From Bacteroidota bacterium (lineage in GTDB: Bacteria; Bacteroidota; Bacteroidia; AKYH767-A; 2013-40CM-41-45), in assembly GCA_016708785.1 (NCBI GenBank), contig JADJFC010000001.1, positions 372,001 to 436,000 on the forward strand: 64,000 nucleotides of DNA. The letters are read 5' to 3'. Position 1 is the stretch's first letter, and each line of letters opens with the position of its first letter. A program made the position numbers and the translations under genes. Positions 1 to 10,237 of the stretch are shown here, in pieces. The notes below the pieces were generated by a model. That model saw only the letters and a program-made list of their open reading frames with translations. It had not been told where the DNA came from and made no database searches.

Positions 1-806
1 AACTTTAGCAACTCACATTGATGATAAGCGGACCATTGGTTTTTCGATCATCCGTTTCGGAACTGATGACATCCGAATACACTTGATCTTGTTGACGGAT
101 CCGGATTTATTGATTATTCGAGGATCACAAGTTTTTCGATAGCAGATTATAGTTTCATTTTTTCATATGCTAAAAAATCGTCTGTCCCGGGACTTGATTT
201 CGGCGGTAATGCAAAGATCATTCATCGGAAAGTAGGAGATGTTGGAAAAGCATGGGGATTTGGATTCGATCTTGGAGCACAGTACAAAAAAGACAAATGG
301 CGTTTTGGTGTTCATGCAAAGATGTTACTTCCACTTTCAATGCATGGAGTTATAATACAGAATTGCTTGAAGAGACGTTTACGAAAACAGGAAATGAAAT
401 TCCAAAAATACAACTGAAATAACTTTACCTAAATTGATTTTAGGCGCAGCTACAAATGGAATCTTTCTAAAAAAATCACAGCACTGGTTGAAGTGGATGC
501 TGACATGACTTTCGACGGACAAAGAAACGTAGTAATAAGTTCTGACCCATTGAGTATTGATCCTCACTTTGATTTGAACTTGGCTATAGCGAATTTATTT
601 TCCTTCGTGGCGGCGTTCAGAATATTCAACAGGTAAAACTTTGACGGAACTAAGAGTACTATCATGCAACCGAACATTGGTCTTGGATTAAAATAGGCAA
701 ATTGACAATTGATTATGCCCTCGCCAATTTAAGTTCAACAGAATTTCTCCCATCAAATATCTTCTCCCTAAAGTTAGACATCAATAAACATTCCTCTCCG
801 AAATAA
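1..806 (+). pseudogene. PorV/PorQ-like T9SS outer-membrane protein, partial and multiply frameshifted
   Basis: No single frame stays open, but joining frames gives a continuous protein resembling the PorV/PorQ family of type IX secretion beta-barrel proteins (pieces such as TIGFSIIRFGTDDI, FSIADYSF, GGNAKIIHRKVGD, KAWGFGFDLGAQY, VEVDADMTFDGQ, MQPNIGLGLKI), ending at TAA 804-806. At least seven breaks are needed, all missing bases: near 73, 318-321, 403-407 (A run), 464-466 (T run), 571, 635-638 and 690-693 (A runs). The 5' end lies outside the window. The stop is 7 bp before the next gene, a PorU-like peptidase, which fits a T9SS pair. It is either a decayed gene or a stretch of poor base calling. 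Family assignment rests on motif recall, and I cannot choose between PorV and PorQ. Confidence 0.6.
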
Positions 807-813
807 GTAACCA

Positions 814-3800
814 ATGAAAAAACTTTTACTGATCCTGAATTTATTTATAGTTTCAACTCTTGCAAATGCACAAGGTCCGTATGAGAACGACTGGATCAAG
901 TACAATCAGGAGTACTATAAAGTAAAAGTTGCTCAGGACGGAATTTACCGACTAAGTTTTAACACGCTTACACAAGCAGGATTTGCAGTTTCTTCTCTCG
1001 ACCCTAGAAAAATTCAATTATTCCATAATGGACAAGAAGTACCAATCTATCTGGAAGGCGAAAGTGACGGGACTTTTGATGGAGCAGATTTCATTGAATT
1101 CTTTGGGCGAAAAAATGATGGTAGCCTTGATACAAGACTTTACTCAGACCCACTTCACCAACCGGCTATCGAATATAGTATCGCAAATGACACTTCGGTT
1201 TACTTCCTGACCTATAACCCAATTGGGAATGGATTGCGTTTTACAAATGTTTCCGACAATAACTATTCATCTTACACGCCTGCGAATTATTTTATTCGCG
1301 AAGTTTATAAAGGCGGAATTGATGTGCCAAATTCTTCATACCTCTTTGGTTACAACAGAGGACGCAATGAACAATCGATAGAATATACAGAAAGTGAAGG
1401 CTGGGGAGCAGTGTTTGGAAATTTTTCAGCAGGCAACTACCCTATCACAGTTCCAATGCCTACAGCAAATATTTATACTGCGGGTCCTGACATTGAAGTT
1501 CGAACTACTGTAGGTGGAGTAAACAATCTTGAACACAACCTGACTATTACTTATCAAGGGAATTCGTACAGCGACACTACTTATTACGCGCAGACATTGC
1601 GAAGACTGTATTTTACTCACCCTTCTTCTACTTTCACTTCATCTGTTACGAATTTTACTTTCAATGTTAGCACAACTCCTGCTACACAAACAGATTATAG
1701 CATGATCTATAGTCTTTATGTAAAATACCCTCATACATTTGATCTGGAAGGCACAACGTCATTTAAACTTCTTGTTCCGGATGCATCCGGGCAATCAATG
1801 ACACGAGCAGATATTTCAAATTTCAATGGCAGCACTGCTCCTATCCTCTATGACCTGACCAATAATCGTCGGATACTTGTTAGTCAATCTGGAGCGGTCT
1901 ATCAAACCTTGATTCCTAATAATGGATCATCAACTCCTAAGTTGTGTTACATCGCTAATCCTAGTGTTATCCAGAACCCTTCAGTATCGAAGATCGCTTA
2001 TGTTCAAAATAATCTAGGCTACTTTACTGATTTCAATTCTTTGGCTGTGGATTCTGCATTTCTGATCGTAACGAACAAAGGACTGTGGAATCAGGCAAAG
2101 ACGTACGAAGCACGTAGAGATCTTACAGAAAACAATCATGCTTTATTGATCGACGTTGCAGAATTGTATGATCAATTTGCATATGGGATAAACAATCATC
2201 CTCTAGGAATAAAAAACTTTTCTCGGTGGCTTTTGGATACATGGACAGTTGCACCACCGACACACATGTTTATTCTTGGCAAATCCATTTCTGCTGCAGA
2301 CTTCAGAATGGATCCTGCTCAACAGAATCAATGTTTAGTTGCTTCGTATGGAGTTCCTCCGTCAGACAATCTTTTTACCTCAGGAATTAATGGTTCTTTA
2401 TGGGCACCAAAAATTCCGATAGGAAGATTGAGTGCTACCAATGGAAATGAAATATTAGATTATTTAGAAAAAGTAATAGAGTACGAAGACGTTCAAGCCG
2501 GCCCTCCTCAACCATGGATGAAAGAGATCCTTCATTTTGGAGGCGGTAATGATGTGAACCAGCAAAACCAACTTGCGGGCTATCTCAGCGCATTCGAATC
2601 AATAATGGAAGATAGTTTATATGGCGGTAGAGTTACAACGTATTTGAAATACAGCAATGATCCAATACAATACAATCTTTCTGATAGTTTACAAAACCAA
2701 ATAGACTCCGGAGTTTCATTGATGACTTTCTTTGGTCATGCTTCCGGTTCAGGATTTGATGCAAGTACAGATGTACCTTCTGCCTATGGAAATCGAGGTC
2801 GTTATCCGATCATGGTAGCCAACTCTTGTTTCGCAGGAGATTTTCACACGTACAGAAAAAGCGTCAGTGAACAATTTGTACTAGAGCCGCAGAAAGCCGC
2901 AATTGGATTTCTTGCCAGTGTAGGTCAAGGAATTCCGAACTATCTATATGATTATTCCCGTTCGTTATTTGAGAATGCTTCCTACTATCATTATGGTGCG
3001 TCTATCGGACAACTAATGCGAGAAGCAGTTTTAAATCTTGAGCCCTTTGCTGACGAAGGACATAAAATTGTTTGTAATGAAATGTCATTTCAAGGAGACC
3101 CATCTTTGAAACTAAACAGTTTTAGTTTACCCGACTATGCTATCACTGAACCTAAGATAACCTATTTGCCACTTCAAATTACGACAGATATTGATTCGTT
3201 TAATATTTCTGTAACCACAAGAAATTACGGGAAAGCTATTCAGGATTCCATTACTGTAAAAGTTATCCGAACGTTTCCGGATAATGTTGATTCAGTTTAC
3301 AATTTCAAAATAGGCAATTGCTATTATTCAAACACTCTTGCATTTAATGTAGCAACAGGTGGATTTGCTGCAGCCGGTCTCAATAGAATTTCTGTTGAAA
3401 TTGATCTGCCTGATTCAGTTGACGAGGTTGACAATTTCATGAACAATAATGCAAATACACAATTCTTTATTACCTCAAAAGATATTGTACCGGTTTATCC
3501 ACCTAAATATGCAATCCACCCTTTCAACACTGTAACATTAAAAGGAAGTACCTCTAATCCATTTGCACCGGTGACAGCTTATCGATTCGAGATTGACACT
3601 ATCGATCTCAACCATAAAGATGCAACTCCGGGAGCGCAGCCTAGTCCGCTCTTCCGATTCACAACAGTTTCCGATAGTGGTGGTGTGATTTCATGGTCAC
3701 CGCAAGGGTATACACTTTTGGATAGTGTTGTTTATTTCTGGAGGGTCGCAAATGATTCAATTCAATACGATCCGATCAATTTCTCTTGGCAACAAAGTTC

Positions 3801-5902
3801 TTTCCAATACATAAACGGCAAAAGCGGCTGGGCTCAATCACATTTCTATCAATTCAAAGAAGATCAGTTTACCAATGTTGTCTTCGATACTGTTGACAGA
3901 GACTTTGATTATGTTTTCAATAATTACTCTTTACGAATAACAACGATTGGACAACCTGACGCAACTAATTTCCAAGCTGTTGGTTACTACTTCAATAATA
4001 CTCCAATGGAGTACAATGGATGTCAAGTAGATCCTGCGGTAATGGTGGCAGTTCTTGATTCTATTTCACTTCAGCCATGGACAACTTGTGATCATAATTA
4101 CGGGCAAGCCAATACGTTTATCATTGACCCGACAGGTCCACCATGCGGTTATTTAACAACACGTGGAACTATCCCAGGCTGTAACAGAACACGACCGGAA
4201 AATTATTTCATATTTCGATATAGCTCGCCAACACAAATGCAAGGCCTCCAGGATCTAATCAATTCTGTACCTACTGGAAATTACATTTTATTGTACTCCT
4301 GGTTCACCGGCGCATATTCAAGTCTGGATCCTTTATTCTATAGCACACTTACTTCACTCGGATTCAACACCGGAAATTTAGGAGACAACACACCGTATGC
4401 TTACTTCCTGCAACAAGGTAATCCTTTAATTAAAATGGAACAGCATTCCGGTAATCTTACAGACACTTTAAATTTAATTACACAAATAAATTCACTTTGG
4501 AATAAGGGATCGATTACTTCAACTACGCTGGGACCATCATCGAATTGGGAAAGTTTACATTGGAATCAACGTCCTAAAGAGTCACAACCATATGCCGATC
4601 AGGTATCTGTTTCTATTTACGGCTTGAATGCTAATTTGAATACATGGGATCTTCTTCAGTCAGGGATTCAGTATCAATCAGGGAAAGACACTACACTTAG
4701 TTGGATAAATGCTACTACTTATCCATACATCAGACTTGAAACGTTAACACAAGATGATTCGCTGAAAACACCTCCTCAAATGACGTATTGGAGAGTGTAT
4801 CATACAGAAGTTCCTGAATGCGCATTGAATCCAAACTACGTTTATGACTTCCACAGTAAAGTCCTGACAGAAGGTGATACTTTAAAGCTGTCCATTGGAA
4901 TCGAGAACCTAAGCAACTTAAGTATGGATAGTTTACCGGTACAGTTTTATATGTATGACGCCAATAGAACTCAACATCCATTGGCGACTGTGACACTTGA
5001 CTCATTGCGGGCCAACCAAAGATTGGTTGCAAACATTTCAATTGACAACACGTTCGGTTATCCGGGAATCAATAGCTTGTGGATAGATGTAAATCCATTT
5101 GGATCACAACACCTTCCTGAAAAATATCACTTTAATAATGTTGCAGAAATAAAATACAATGTACAGCGAGACAACATCAATCCAATACTTGATGTTACGT
5201 TTGATGGAATTCATATTCTGAACGGTGATATTGTATCCGGAAAAACCGGAGATCACAATTCAGCTTAATGATGAAAATAAATTCCTTGCATTAGATGACT
5301 CTTCACACTTTACTGTGACTCTTACTACACCAACTTCAAGTACGCCAATTGTTCTGAATTATCTCGTTCAGACCTATGGTGATATTTTGCATTTCACTCC
5401 TGCAATGCTTCCAAAAAACAGTTGCCGACTAAACTGGAATCCAACTTTGTCAGATGACGGTATTTACACTATTGATGTTTCGGCTGCTGACAAAAGCAAT
5501 AATGAATCAGGGAAATACCATTATAAAATTCAATTTGAAGTTGTCAATAAATCAAGTATCACTGAAGTATTGAACTATCCAAATCCGTTCTCCACTTCTA
5601 CCCGTTTCGTTTTCACGCTTACAGGAAATGAAACACCGACAAACATGAAGATACAGATCATGACAGTTTCAGGAAAGATCGTTCGCGAGATCATGCTAAA
5701 TGAACTTGGAAATATTCATGTCGGAAGAAACATCACTGATTATGCATGGGACGGAAAAGATGAATTCGGCGACCAGCTTGCAAATGGACTTTACCTCTAT
5801 CGGGTAGTAACAGACTTAAACGGACAGAAAATCGAAAAACGCGAAACGGAAGCGGATAAGTATTTTAAGAAGGGTTGGGGGAAGATGTATCTGATGCGGT
5901 AG
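814..5902 (+). CDS. PorU-like C25-family cysteine peptidase (T9SS sortase type), one frameshift
   Basis: Secreted cysteine peptidase of the gingipain/PorU clan. The start ATG gives a signal peptide ending ANAQ. The C25 domain spans roughly residues 400-770, with the catalytic His in FFGHASG (about residue 642) and Cys in VANSCFAGD (about residue 672). Several CARDB/Ig-like stretches follow, then a FlgD-like C-terminal module (YPNPFS, WDGKDEFGDQLANGLYLYRV). The reading frame breaks at the A run 5241-5245: removing one A joins ILNGDIVSGK to PEITIQLNDENK, giving about 1695 residues. That is longer than classical PorU (about 1150 in Porphyromonas) and resembles the 'PorU2' group. It is probably anchored at the cell surface and processes or attaches T9SS cargo, but whether it is the main sortase cannot be told. 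It follows a PorV/PorQ-like gene by 7 bp. Confidence 0.85.
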
Positions 5903-5923
5903 ATTTTTGAAGTAAAAATTAAA

Positions 5924-6325
5924 AGGTCAAGGGTCAAAGGTAGTACTGTTCGATAAAACTAATTTCAAAGGGCAGTAATTGCTTGCTGCAAGTTTTTGAT
6001 TTCAATTTTTCTTTTTTTGTTTGCCCAAAAAGAAACAAAAAAATGGCTCAACTCGCACCAAATCATTTGAAACTTCGAGTATTAGATACAACCTTGATCA
6101 ACTTTTCAAATGATTTCCGCAGCGGGTTGACTCCCCACACAATAACTGTTCTATCTTTGATTAAGAAACATGTGTGTCAAGAAATTGGGGCTTTATGAAT
6201 TTATCCTGCGAACAGTTGATTTAAGTTATAATTTTAAGGCTTTAAATAAACAGTTTGATTTTTATCGGACAGTAGTGGGTCAAGGGTAATAACCCGATAA
6301 CCTTTGACCCTTGACCTTTGACCTA
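5924..6325. repeat. Heptad inverted repeat (GGTCAAR units), split by MITE copy 1
   Basis: Units AGGTCAA and GGGTCAA at 5924-5937 are followed by AGG, then the mobile element, then the rest of the array to 6325 (units such as TGACCCT and TGACCTT, the reverse complement). If 5941-6286 is removed (element plus one 9-bp repeat), eight heptads run in one register. The array lies between convergent genes (stops 5902 and 6335), so it may act as a bidirectional terminator. Confidence 0.7.
5941..6277 (+). mobile_element. MITE-like element, copy 1 (337 bp)
   Basis: Non-coding repeat whose right end (6260-6277) is the exact reverse complement of CACTACTGTCCGATAAAA; the left end (5941-5958) matches it at 15 of 18 positions. 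It is flanked by GGTCAAAGG (5932-5940) and GGTCAAGGG (6278-6286), an 8/9 direct repeat. Inside are a T7GTTT/AAACA7 hairpin (6012-6022 with 6033-6043), an 8-bp stem (6049-6056 with 6122-6129, one G.U pair), and AAATCATTTGAA pairing with its inverted copy near 6105-6116. It has no transposase; short ORFs in it are not conserved between copies. It fills most of the 432-bp gap before yebC. Confidence 0.85.
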
Positions 6326-6334
6326 ACTAATTTC

Positions 6335-7045
6335 TTACTTTAGATTGTGGTACACTGCCTGCACATCATCATCCTCTTCAAACTTGTCGATGAGAGCAAG
6401 GATCTCGTCTTGTTGTGCTTCTTCTAACTCTACAGTTGTAGTTGGAATTCTTTCGAGTGCTGCTTTTTTTACGTTGATGTGTTTGTCTTCAAGACCTTTT
6501 GCCATTTTACCAAAATCTTCGTAAGCAGTATGGATCACAATTTCATCTTCCTCTACTTCCATGCTATCTAGACCGAAATCGATCAACTCTAACTCCAATT
6601 CGTCAGGATTAATTTTCTCGTCTTTCACCAATCTGAAAACGCCCTTCCGTTGAAAAAGAAAATCCAACGAGCCGGTTTTGCCTAGCTGACCATTGCCGCG
6701 ATTAAAATACATACGCACATTGGCAACTGTACGAGTTGTATTATCAGAAGCAGTCTCAACTAAGATGGCTACTCCATGAGGTCCATATCCTTCATAAACT
6801 GTTTCATCGTAGTTTCCTTCGTCTTTTGAGGAGGCCCGCTTAATTGCACCGTCGATTCTGTCCTTAGGCATATTCAGACCTTTAGCATTCAGAATCGCTG
6901 ATCTTAAACGTGGATTATATTCCGGTTCAGGACCACCTGCTTTCACAGCAATAGCTATTTCACGACCAACTTTAGTGAAAGCTTTAGCCATTTTATCATA
7001 CCGGGAAAACATCTTATGTTTTCTCTTTTCAAATGCACGTCCCAT
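6335..7045 (-). CDS. YebC/PmpR family transcriptional/translational regulator
   Basis: A 236-residue protein of the YebC (DUF28, TACO1-like) family. Recognisable family blocks are the N-terminal MGRAFEKRKHKMFSRYDKMAKAF region, AVKAGGPEPEYNPRLR, NMPKDRIDGAIKRA and YEGYGPHGVAILVE. Members are cytoplasmic proteins variously described as DNA-binding regulators or as factors relieving ribosome stalling, so the exact role here is open. Length is normal for the family. The gene stands alone, transcribed convergently with the PorU-like gene, with heptad repeat arrays on both sides. Confidence 0.93.
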   Translation of the reverse strand: MGRAFEKRKHKMFSRYDKMAKAFTKVGREIAIAVKAGGPEPEYNPRLRSAILNAKGLNMPKDRIDGAIKRASSKDEGNYDETVYEGYGPHGVAILVETASDNTTRTVANVRMYFNRGNGQLGKTGSLDFLFQRKGVFRLVKDEKINPDELELELIDFGLDSMEVEEDEIVIHTAYEDFGKMAKGLEDKHINVKKAALERIPTTTVELEEAQQDEILALIDKFEEDDDVQAVYHNLK

Positions 7046-7140
7046 AAATTAATTTTAGAAGACTGCAAACGTAGGGTTTTTGGGAAAAAAATACAAGTAT
7101 TTTAGAGGTAAGTTCATCGAGTACTTTAAAGGTCAAACAA

Positions 7141-7245
7141 GGGTCAAAGGTCAAGGGTCAAAGGTCAGGCAGTTTGCAGATTGCATTACCTTTGACCCTT
7201 GACCCTTGACCCTTGACCTTTTACCTTTTACCCGTGACCTTTTCT
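7141..7245. repeat. Heptad inverted repeat, 15 consecutive 7-bp units
   Basis: From 7141 the sequence divides without a break into 7-mers: GGGTCAA/AGGTCAA units, three loop units starting with GCA (7169-7189), then CTTTGAC/CCTTGAC and CTTTTAC units. The two halves are reverse complements, so an RNA would form a long stem. It lies between the start of yebC (7045) and the stop of the S41 protease gene (7283), that is, at the 3' end of the protease gene. Confidence 0.8.
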
Positions 7246-7282
7246 AACAATTGACGATTCGAAACCGAGTTCAACAACCAAA

Positions 7283-9049
7283 TCAGTTCTTCTCATCCTC
7301 ATCCAATTCCCGCTCACTATTGGCTTTAGCCTGGACTTCGCTACCCGGTTTACCGATTACTTTGTAGATTCCATCACCTCTTAAAATTGCTGAATAAAGA
7401 GCCGCATCTTTAAACACTTCTACAGCCTTATTTACCTCTTGATCATTTTTGAAATTTGATTCTAAACGTCCTTTTTGGAAATAATAGCGAGCTGAAATTT
7501 CTGATTCAAGAATTTGTTTGATCTCATCTTCATGATTTAAAAGATCCTTTGATTTGTACTCCTTCATCTTATTCTCAAGTGCGATAAACTCACTTTGCAG
7601 TGCTTCAAAATGATTGTCTTTTTGTGCAGTCTTTTTTAATTCTGCTATACTTCTTTCTGTCTTTTCAGTATAATCGTACTTCTTACCGGTTAAGAATTTC
7701 ATGAAATCCTGATACTCTTGCGATGTCAATTTAAAATCCTTAGCAGGCGAAATAGAAGTATGTTCACGAGAATATTTGTTTGCAAAATCGAATATCAAGA
7801 AATTCGAAAACAAAGAAATTGCCAGAGGACTGTAATAGTCAGGATCAGTATAGATATCAGGGAAAATACCACTACCATCGAAAACCGATCGGCCATTCTT
7901 TGTCTTGAATTCAGTGATCAATGAATCTGAGACTTTCGACACGCTTCCATCATTGTTACGATGGGTATAATCCAAAGCCTGGATACATCTGCCACTAGGA
8001 GTATAGTATTTTGCTATAGTTACTTTTAACAGCGTATTGTAAGAGAGATTATATGTTTGTTGTACAAGTCCTTTTCCAAACGATCGCTGTCCGATAATTA
8101 CTCCACGGTCCAGTTCCTGAATAGAACCGGTCACGATCTCTGATGCTGATGCAGAACCACGATCTACTAAAACGATCAAAGGAATTTCTGTGTCAACAGC
8201 AGTTTTACTGGCAAAGTAATCGATATTCATTTCTTTCACCTTACCTTTTTGAGAAACTATCTTTTGATTTTTATCTACAAATAGATTTACGATCTCTACG
8301 GCTTCTCTCAGCAATCCGCCTCCATTTCCACGAAGGTCAAAGATCAAATTTGTCATCTTTGGATTTTGCTTGAGTGTTACAAGCGCCTCCCTTACTTCAG
8401 TTGAAGAATTTTCAAGGAACTGAGAAAGTTTGATGTAGCCGGTATTTTCTCCTACCATTCCGAAATAAGGTACATTCTTGAATTTGATCTCATCACGAAC
8501 AATTGTTTTTTCAATTGGTTCTGCGACTCCTTCTCGTTTGAAAACGATCTTTACGGATGTCCCCTTCTGCCCTTTCATGTATTCAGTGATATTGTCGACC
8601 GTTCGATTGACTGCAGTATTTCCATTTACGGACATGATCTTATCACCGATGCGAACATCACTTTTTTGTGCAGGAAATCCTTCGTACACTTCGCTGATCT
8701 CGATCTCACCATTCCGCTGATGGACCAATGCTCCAATCCCCCCATACTCTGCAGAGATATGCGTCATTTTATAATCCTCAATTTCGCTTTCAGGAATGTA
8801 AACGGTGTACGGATCCAATGTACCTAGCATTGCATCAATGCCTTTTTTCATCAATTCACCGGGCTGAATACTGTCGACATAATAAATATTTACATCACGA
8901 AAGAGTGTCGTATAGATATCAAGGTTCTTACCTACTTCAAAGTAATAATCCTCAACGAAACTATAAGAGAGAAATGATCCTCCTGCAATGGCAGTTACAA
9001 TGATCAACTTTTTGCGGCGACCGATCCATGCCTTCACTTTACCTAACAT
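7283..9049 (-). CDS. S41 family carboxy-terminal processing peptidase
   Basis: A 588-residue serine protease of the CtpA/Tsp type. Order: N-terminal membrane anchor (residues 14-30), an N-terminal helical region, a PDZ domain (about 95-185; GGIGALV, VRIGDKIMSVNG), then the S41 domain with FDLRGNGGGLL, the nucleophile region GSASASE (serines at 299, 301, 303) and the general-base lysine in FGKGLVQQ. A charged C-terminal extension (about 430-588) probably is coiled. It likely works in the periplasm, cleaving exported proteins from the C terminus. Length and layout match the usual Bacteroidota S41 peptidase. Its start is 112 bp from the next annotated stop, so it probably has its own promoter. 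Confidence 0.93.
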   Translation of the reverse strand: MLGKVKAWIGRRKKLIIVTAIAGGSFLSYSFVEDYYFEVGKNLDIYTTLFRDVNIYYVDSIQPGELMKKGIDAMLGTLDPYTVYIPESEIEDYKMTHISAEYGGIGALVHQRNGEIEISEVYEGFPAQKSDVRIGDKIMSVNGNTAVNRTVDNITEYMKGQKGTSVKIVFKREGVAEPIEKTIVRDEIKFKNVPYFGMVGENTGYIKLSQFLENSSTEVREALVTLKQNPKMTNLIFDLRGNGGGLLREAVEIVNLFVDKNQKIVSQKGKVKEMNIDYFASKTAVDTEIPLIVLVDRGSASASEIVTGSIQELDRGVIIGQRSFGKGLVQQTYNLSYNTLLKVTIAKYYTPSGRCIQALDYTHRNNDGSVSKVSDSLITEFKTKNGRSVFDGSGIFPDIYTDPDYYSPLAISLFSNFLIFDFANKYSREHTSISPAKDFKLTSQEYQDFMKFLTGKKYDYTEKTERSIAELKKTAQKDNHFEALQSEFIALENKMKEYKSKDLLNHEDEIKQILESEISARYYFQKGRLESNFKNDQEVNKAVEVFKDAALYSAILRGDGIYKVIGKPGSEVQAKANSERELDEDEKN

Positions 9050-9136
9050 AATTTTTATTTTGATCCTGATTTGTACTCAAATAAACGACAAATTGTTCTT
9101 CGTATTTTAACACTTGACACTGATTTTTCAACTTTC

Positions 9137-9250
9137 TTACCAAATTTTGCCTATGATCCATTCAATGACGAAAACGGCTAAAATGATCAATGCCAAAACC
9201 ACAACTAAGGGTCCAACTGACAATTTTGGAGGAGTTTCTTCTGTGTTCAT
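9137..9250 (-). CDS. Small single-pass membrane peptide (37 aa)
   Basis: ATG at 9250 and TAA at 9137-9139 encode 37 residues: a polar start (MNTEETPPK), then a long hydrophobic helix (PLVVVLALIILAVFVIEWII), ending GKIW. The start lies 2 bp after the stop of the YCII gene, and the AGGA just before it, inside the tag stop context, could serve as ribosome binding site, so translation is probably coupled. I do not recognise a family. Its even hydrophobic span and tight coupling argue for a real gene; function unknown. Confidence 0.6.
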   Translation of the reverse strand: MNTEETPPKLSVGPLVVVLALIILAVFVIEWIIGKIW

Positions 9251-9252
9251 TC

Positions 9253-9630
9253 CTATCGTAAAACGGACCCTTTTTGAGTGAGCCATGGGTGAATAATGTA
9301 ACTAAGTCTGCCGGAATGAATAGCTTCATCTGTTTGAAGCAGTTTTTCAACTTCTTCCTGCGTCTCAACATTAAATACAAACACACCACGCCAATCTGTA
9401 TCATCTGCAAATGGTCCGGCAAGGTCAATTTTACCTTCTTTATGTAATCGACCAATATTTTCCAAATGAGCTTTCTGGATCTTCTGAACCGTCAATGAAT
9501 CCTGTGTCCTATTCGGCCCTTTTGTTAAAATAACCATAAAGTACTGCTTTAAATCACTACCATCTGATTTATCCTGCGCTAAGACTGGCACACTCAAAAT
9601 GACCATCAAAAATACAAGTAGTTGTTTCAT
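9253..9630 (-). CDS. Secreted YCII-related domain protein
   Basis: A 125-residue protein with a signal peptide (about 18 residues, ending VLAQ) followed by a YCII-like fold: YFMVILTKGPNR, HLENIGRLHKEGKIDLAGPFADD, WRGVFVFNV and EEVEKLLQTDEAI. YCII domains are small ferredoxin-like units of uncertain function, with a conserved His/Asp pair sometimes proposed as catalytic; export of such a domain is common in Bacteroidota. The ATG overlaps the stop of the upstream DinB-like gene by 4 bp, so the two are translated together. Confidence 0.85.
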   Translation of the reverse strand: MKQLLVFLMVILSVPVLAQDKSDGSDLKQYFMVILTKGPNRTQDSLTVQKIQKAHLENIGRLHKEGKIDLAGPFADDTDWRGVFVFNVETQEEVEKLLQTDEAIHSGRLSYIIHPWLTQKGSVLR

Positions 9631-10175
9631 TTCGTAGTTGTTAAATTGTTAATTGTTTTTAAATGTCCTAAATGATGTTGTCCATGCCAGCTATACAAAG
9701 CTGATGCAGTTGATAATTTGAATTCCTTTTGACTTTCAGGATGAAAATAAACCCTTTCAAAATCACTTTCTGATGCATTTCGCATGATAGAAACCAATTT
9801 CAAATGGATGCCCTTCAGAAGATCAATTGAAATCTGGGGGTCAAGTTCTCTGCTATCCGAGAGTTCTGCCCATCTCGCCTCCAGATAAGGCTTTATGGTA
9901 GGATGTTCTTCAGTCAGCGTCATTTTAAAGCGTATCAAAGCATTCATATGACTATCTGCCAAATGATGCACGACTTGTCGGGCTGTCCAACCCCCAGGCC
10001 GATAGGCTACTTCAATTAAACCATTTGATTTAATCTTCTTGTATTCATCTTCAATCTGCGAAGGCAGAATTTCAATATCAGAAATGTGTTTCTTTATCTG
10101 TTCTAAATTGAGTTTTCCGGGATCAACAAATTTTCCGGTCGGAAATTTAAGATGAATTAAATCGTCAAGTATCAT
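9627..10175 (-). CDS. YfiT/BstA-like DinB-fold metal-dependent protein
   Basis: A 182-residue four-helix DinB-fold protein close to the YfiT group (bacillithiol transferase BstA in Bacillus). The signature block is YRPGGWTARQVVHHLADSH (residues 58-76), with metal-ligand candidates His70/71, His164 and His168 (SWHGQHHLGH). In Bacteroidota these proteins are often called putative metal-dependent hydrolases; thiol-transfer activity is an inference from homology. It heads a three-gene unit with the YCII and 37-residue genes and is divergent from the amidohydrolase gene. The last few codons fall in an A/T-rich 7-mer-like stretch, so the exact C terminus may vary. Confidence 0.85.
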   Translation of the reverse strand: MILDDLIHLKFPTGKFVDPGKLNLEQIKKHISDIEILPSQIEDEYKKIKSNGLIEVAYRPGGWTARQVVHHLADSHMNALIRFKMTLTEEHPTIKPYLEARWAELSDSRELDPQISIDLLKGIHLKLVSIMRNASESDFERVYFHPESQKEFKLSTASALYSWHGQHHLGHLKTINNLTTTK

Positions 10176-10237
10176 AATAGGGCTATAGATTTACTTACGA
10201 AGATATTATTTACTTTGCAGTCTGAACACATCGCTAT

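Noticed and set aside
5983..6198. 71-residue ORF inside MITE copy 1 and a similar one in copy 3 (42544-42729)
   Set aside because: The frame is not kept in copies 2 and 4, the sequence is hairpin-forming and A/T-run rich, and the substitutions preserve base pairing rather than protein sequence.
7141..7245. Heptad arrays as a CRISPR-like repeat
   Set aside because: Units are 7 bp and directly adjacent, with no spacers and no cas genes.
8143..8373. Plus-strand ORFs opposite the S41 protease gene, and similar ORFs opposite secA, eno and gltA
   Set aside because: They are antisense shadows of well-supported genes with low-complexity composition.
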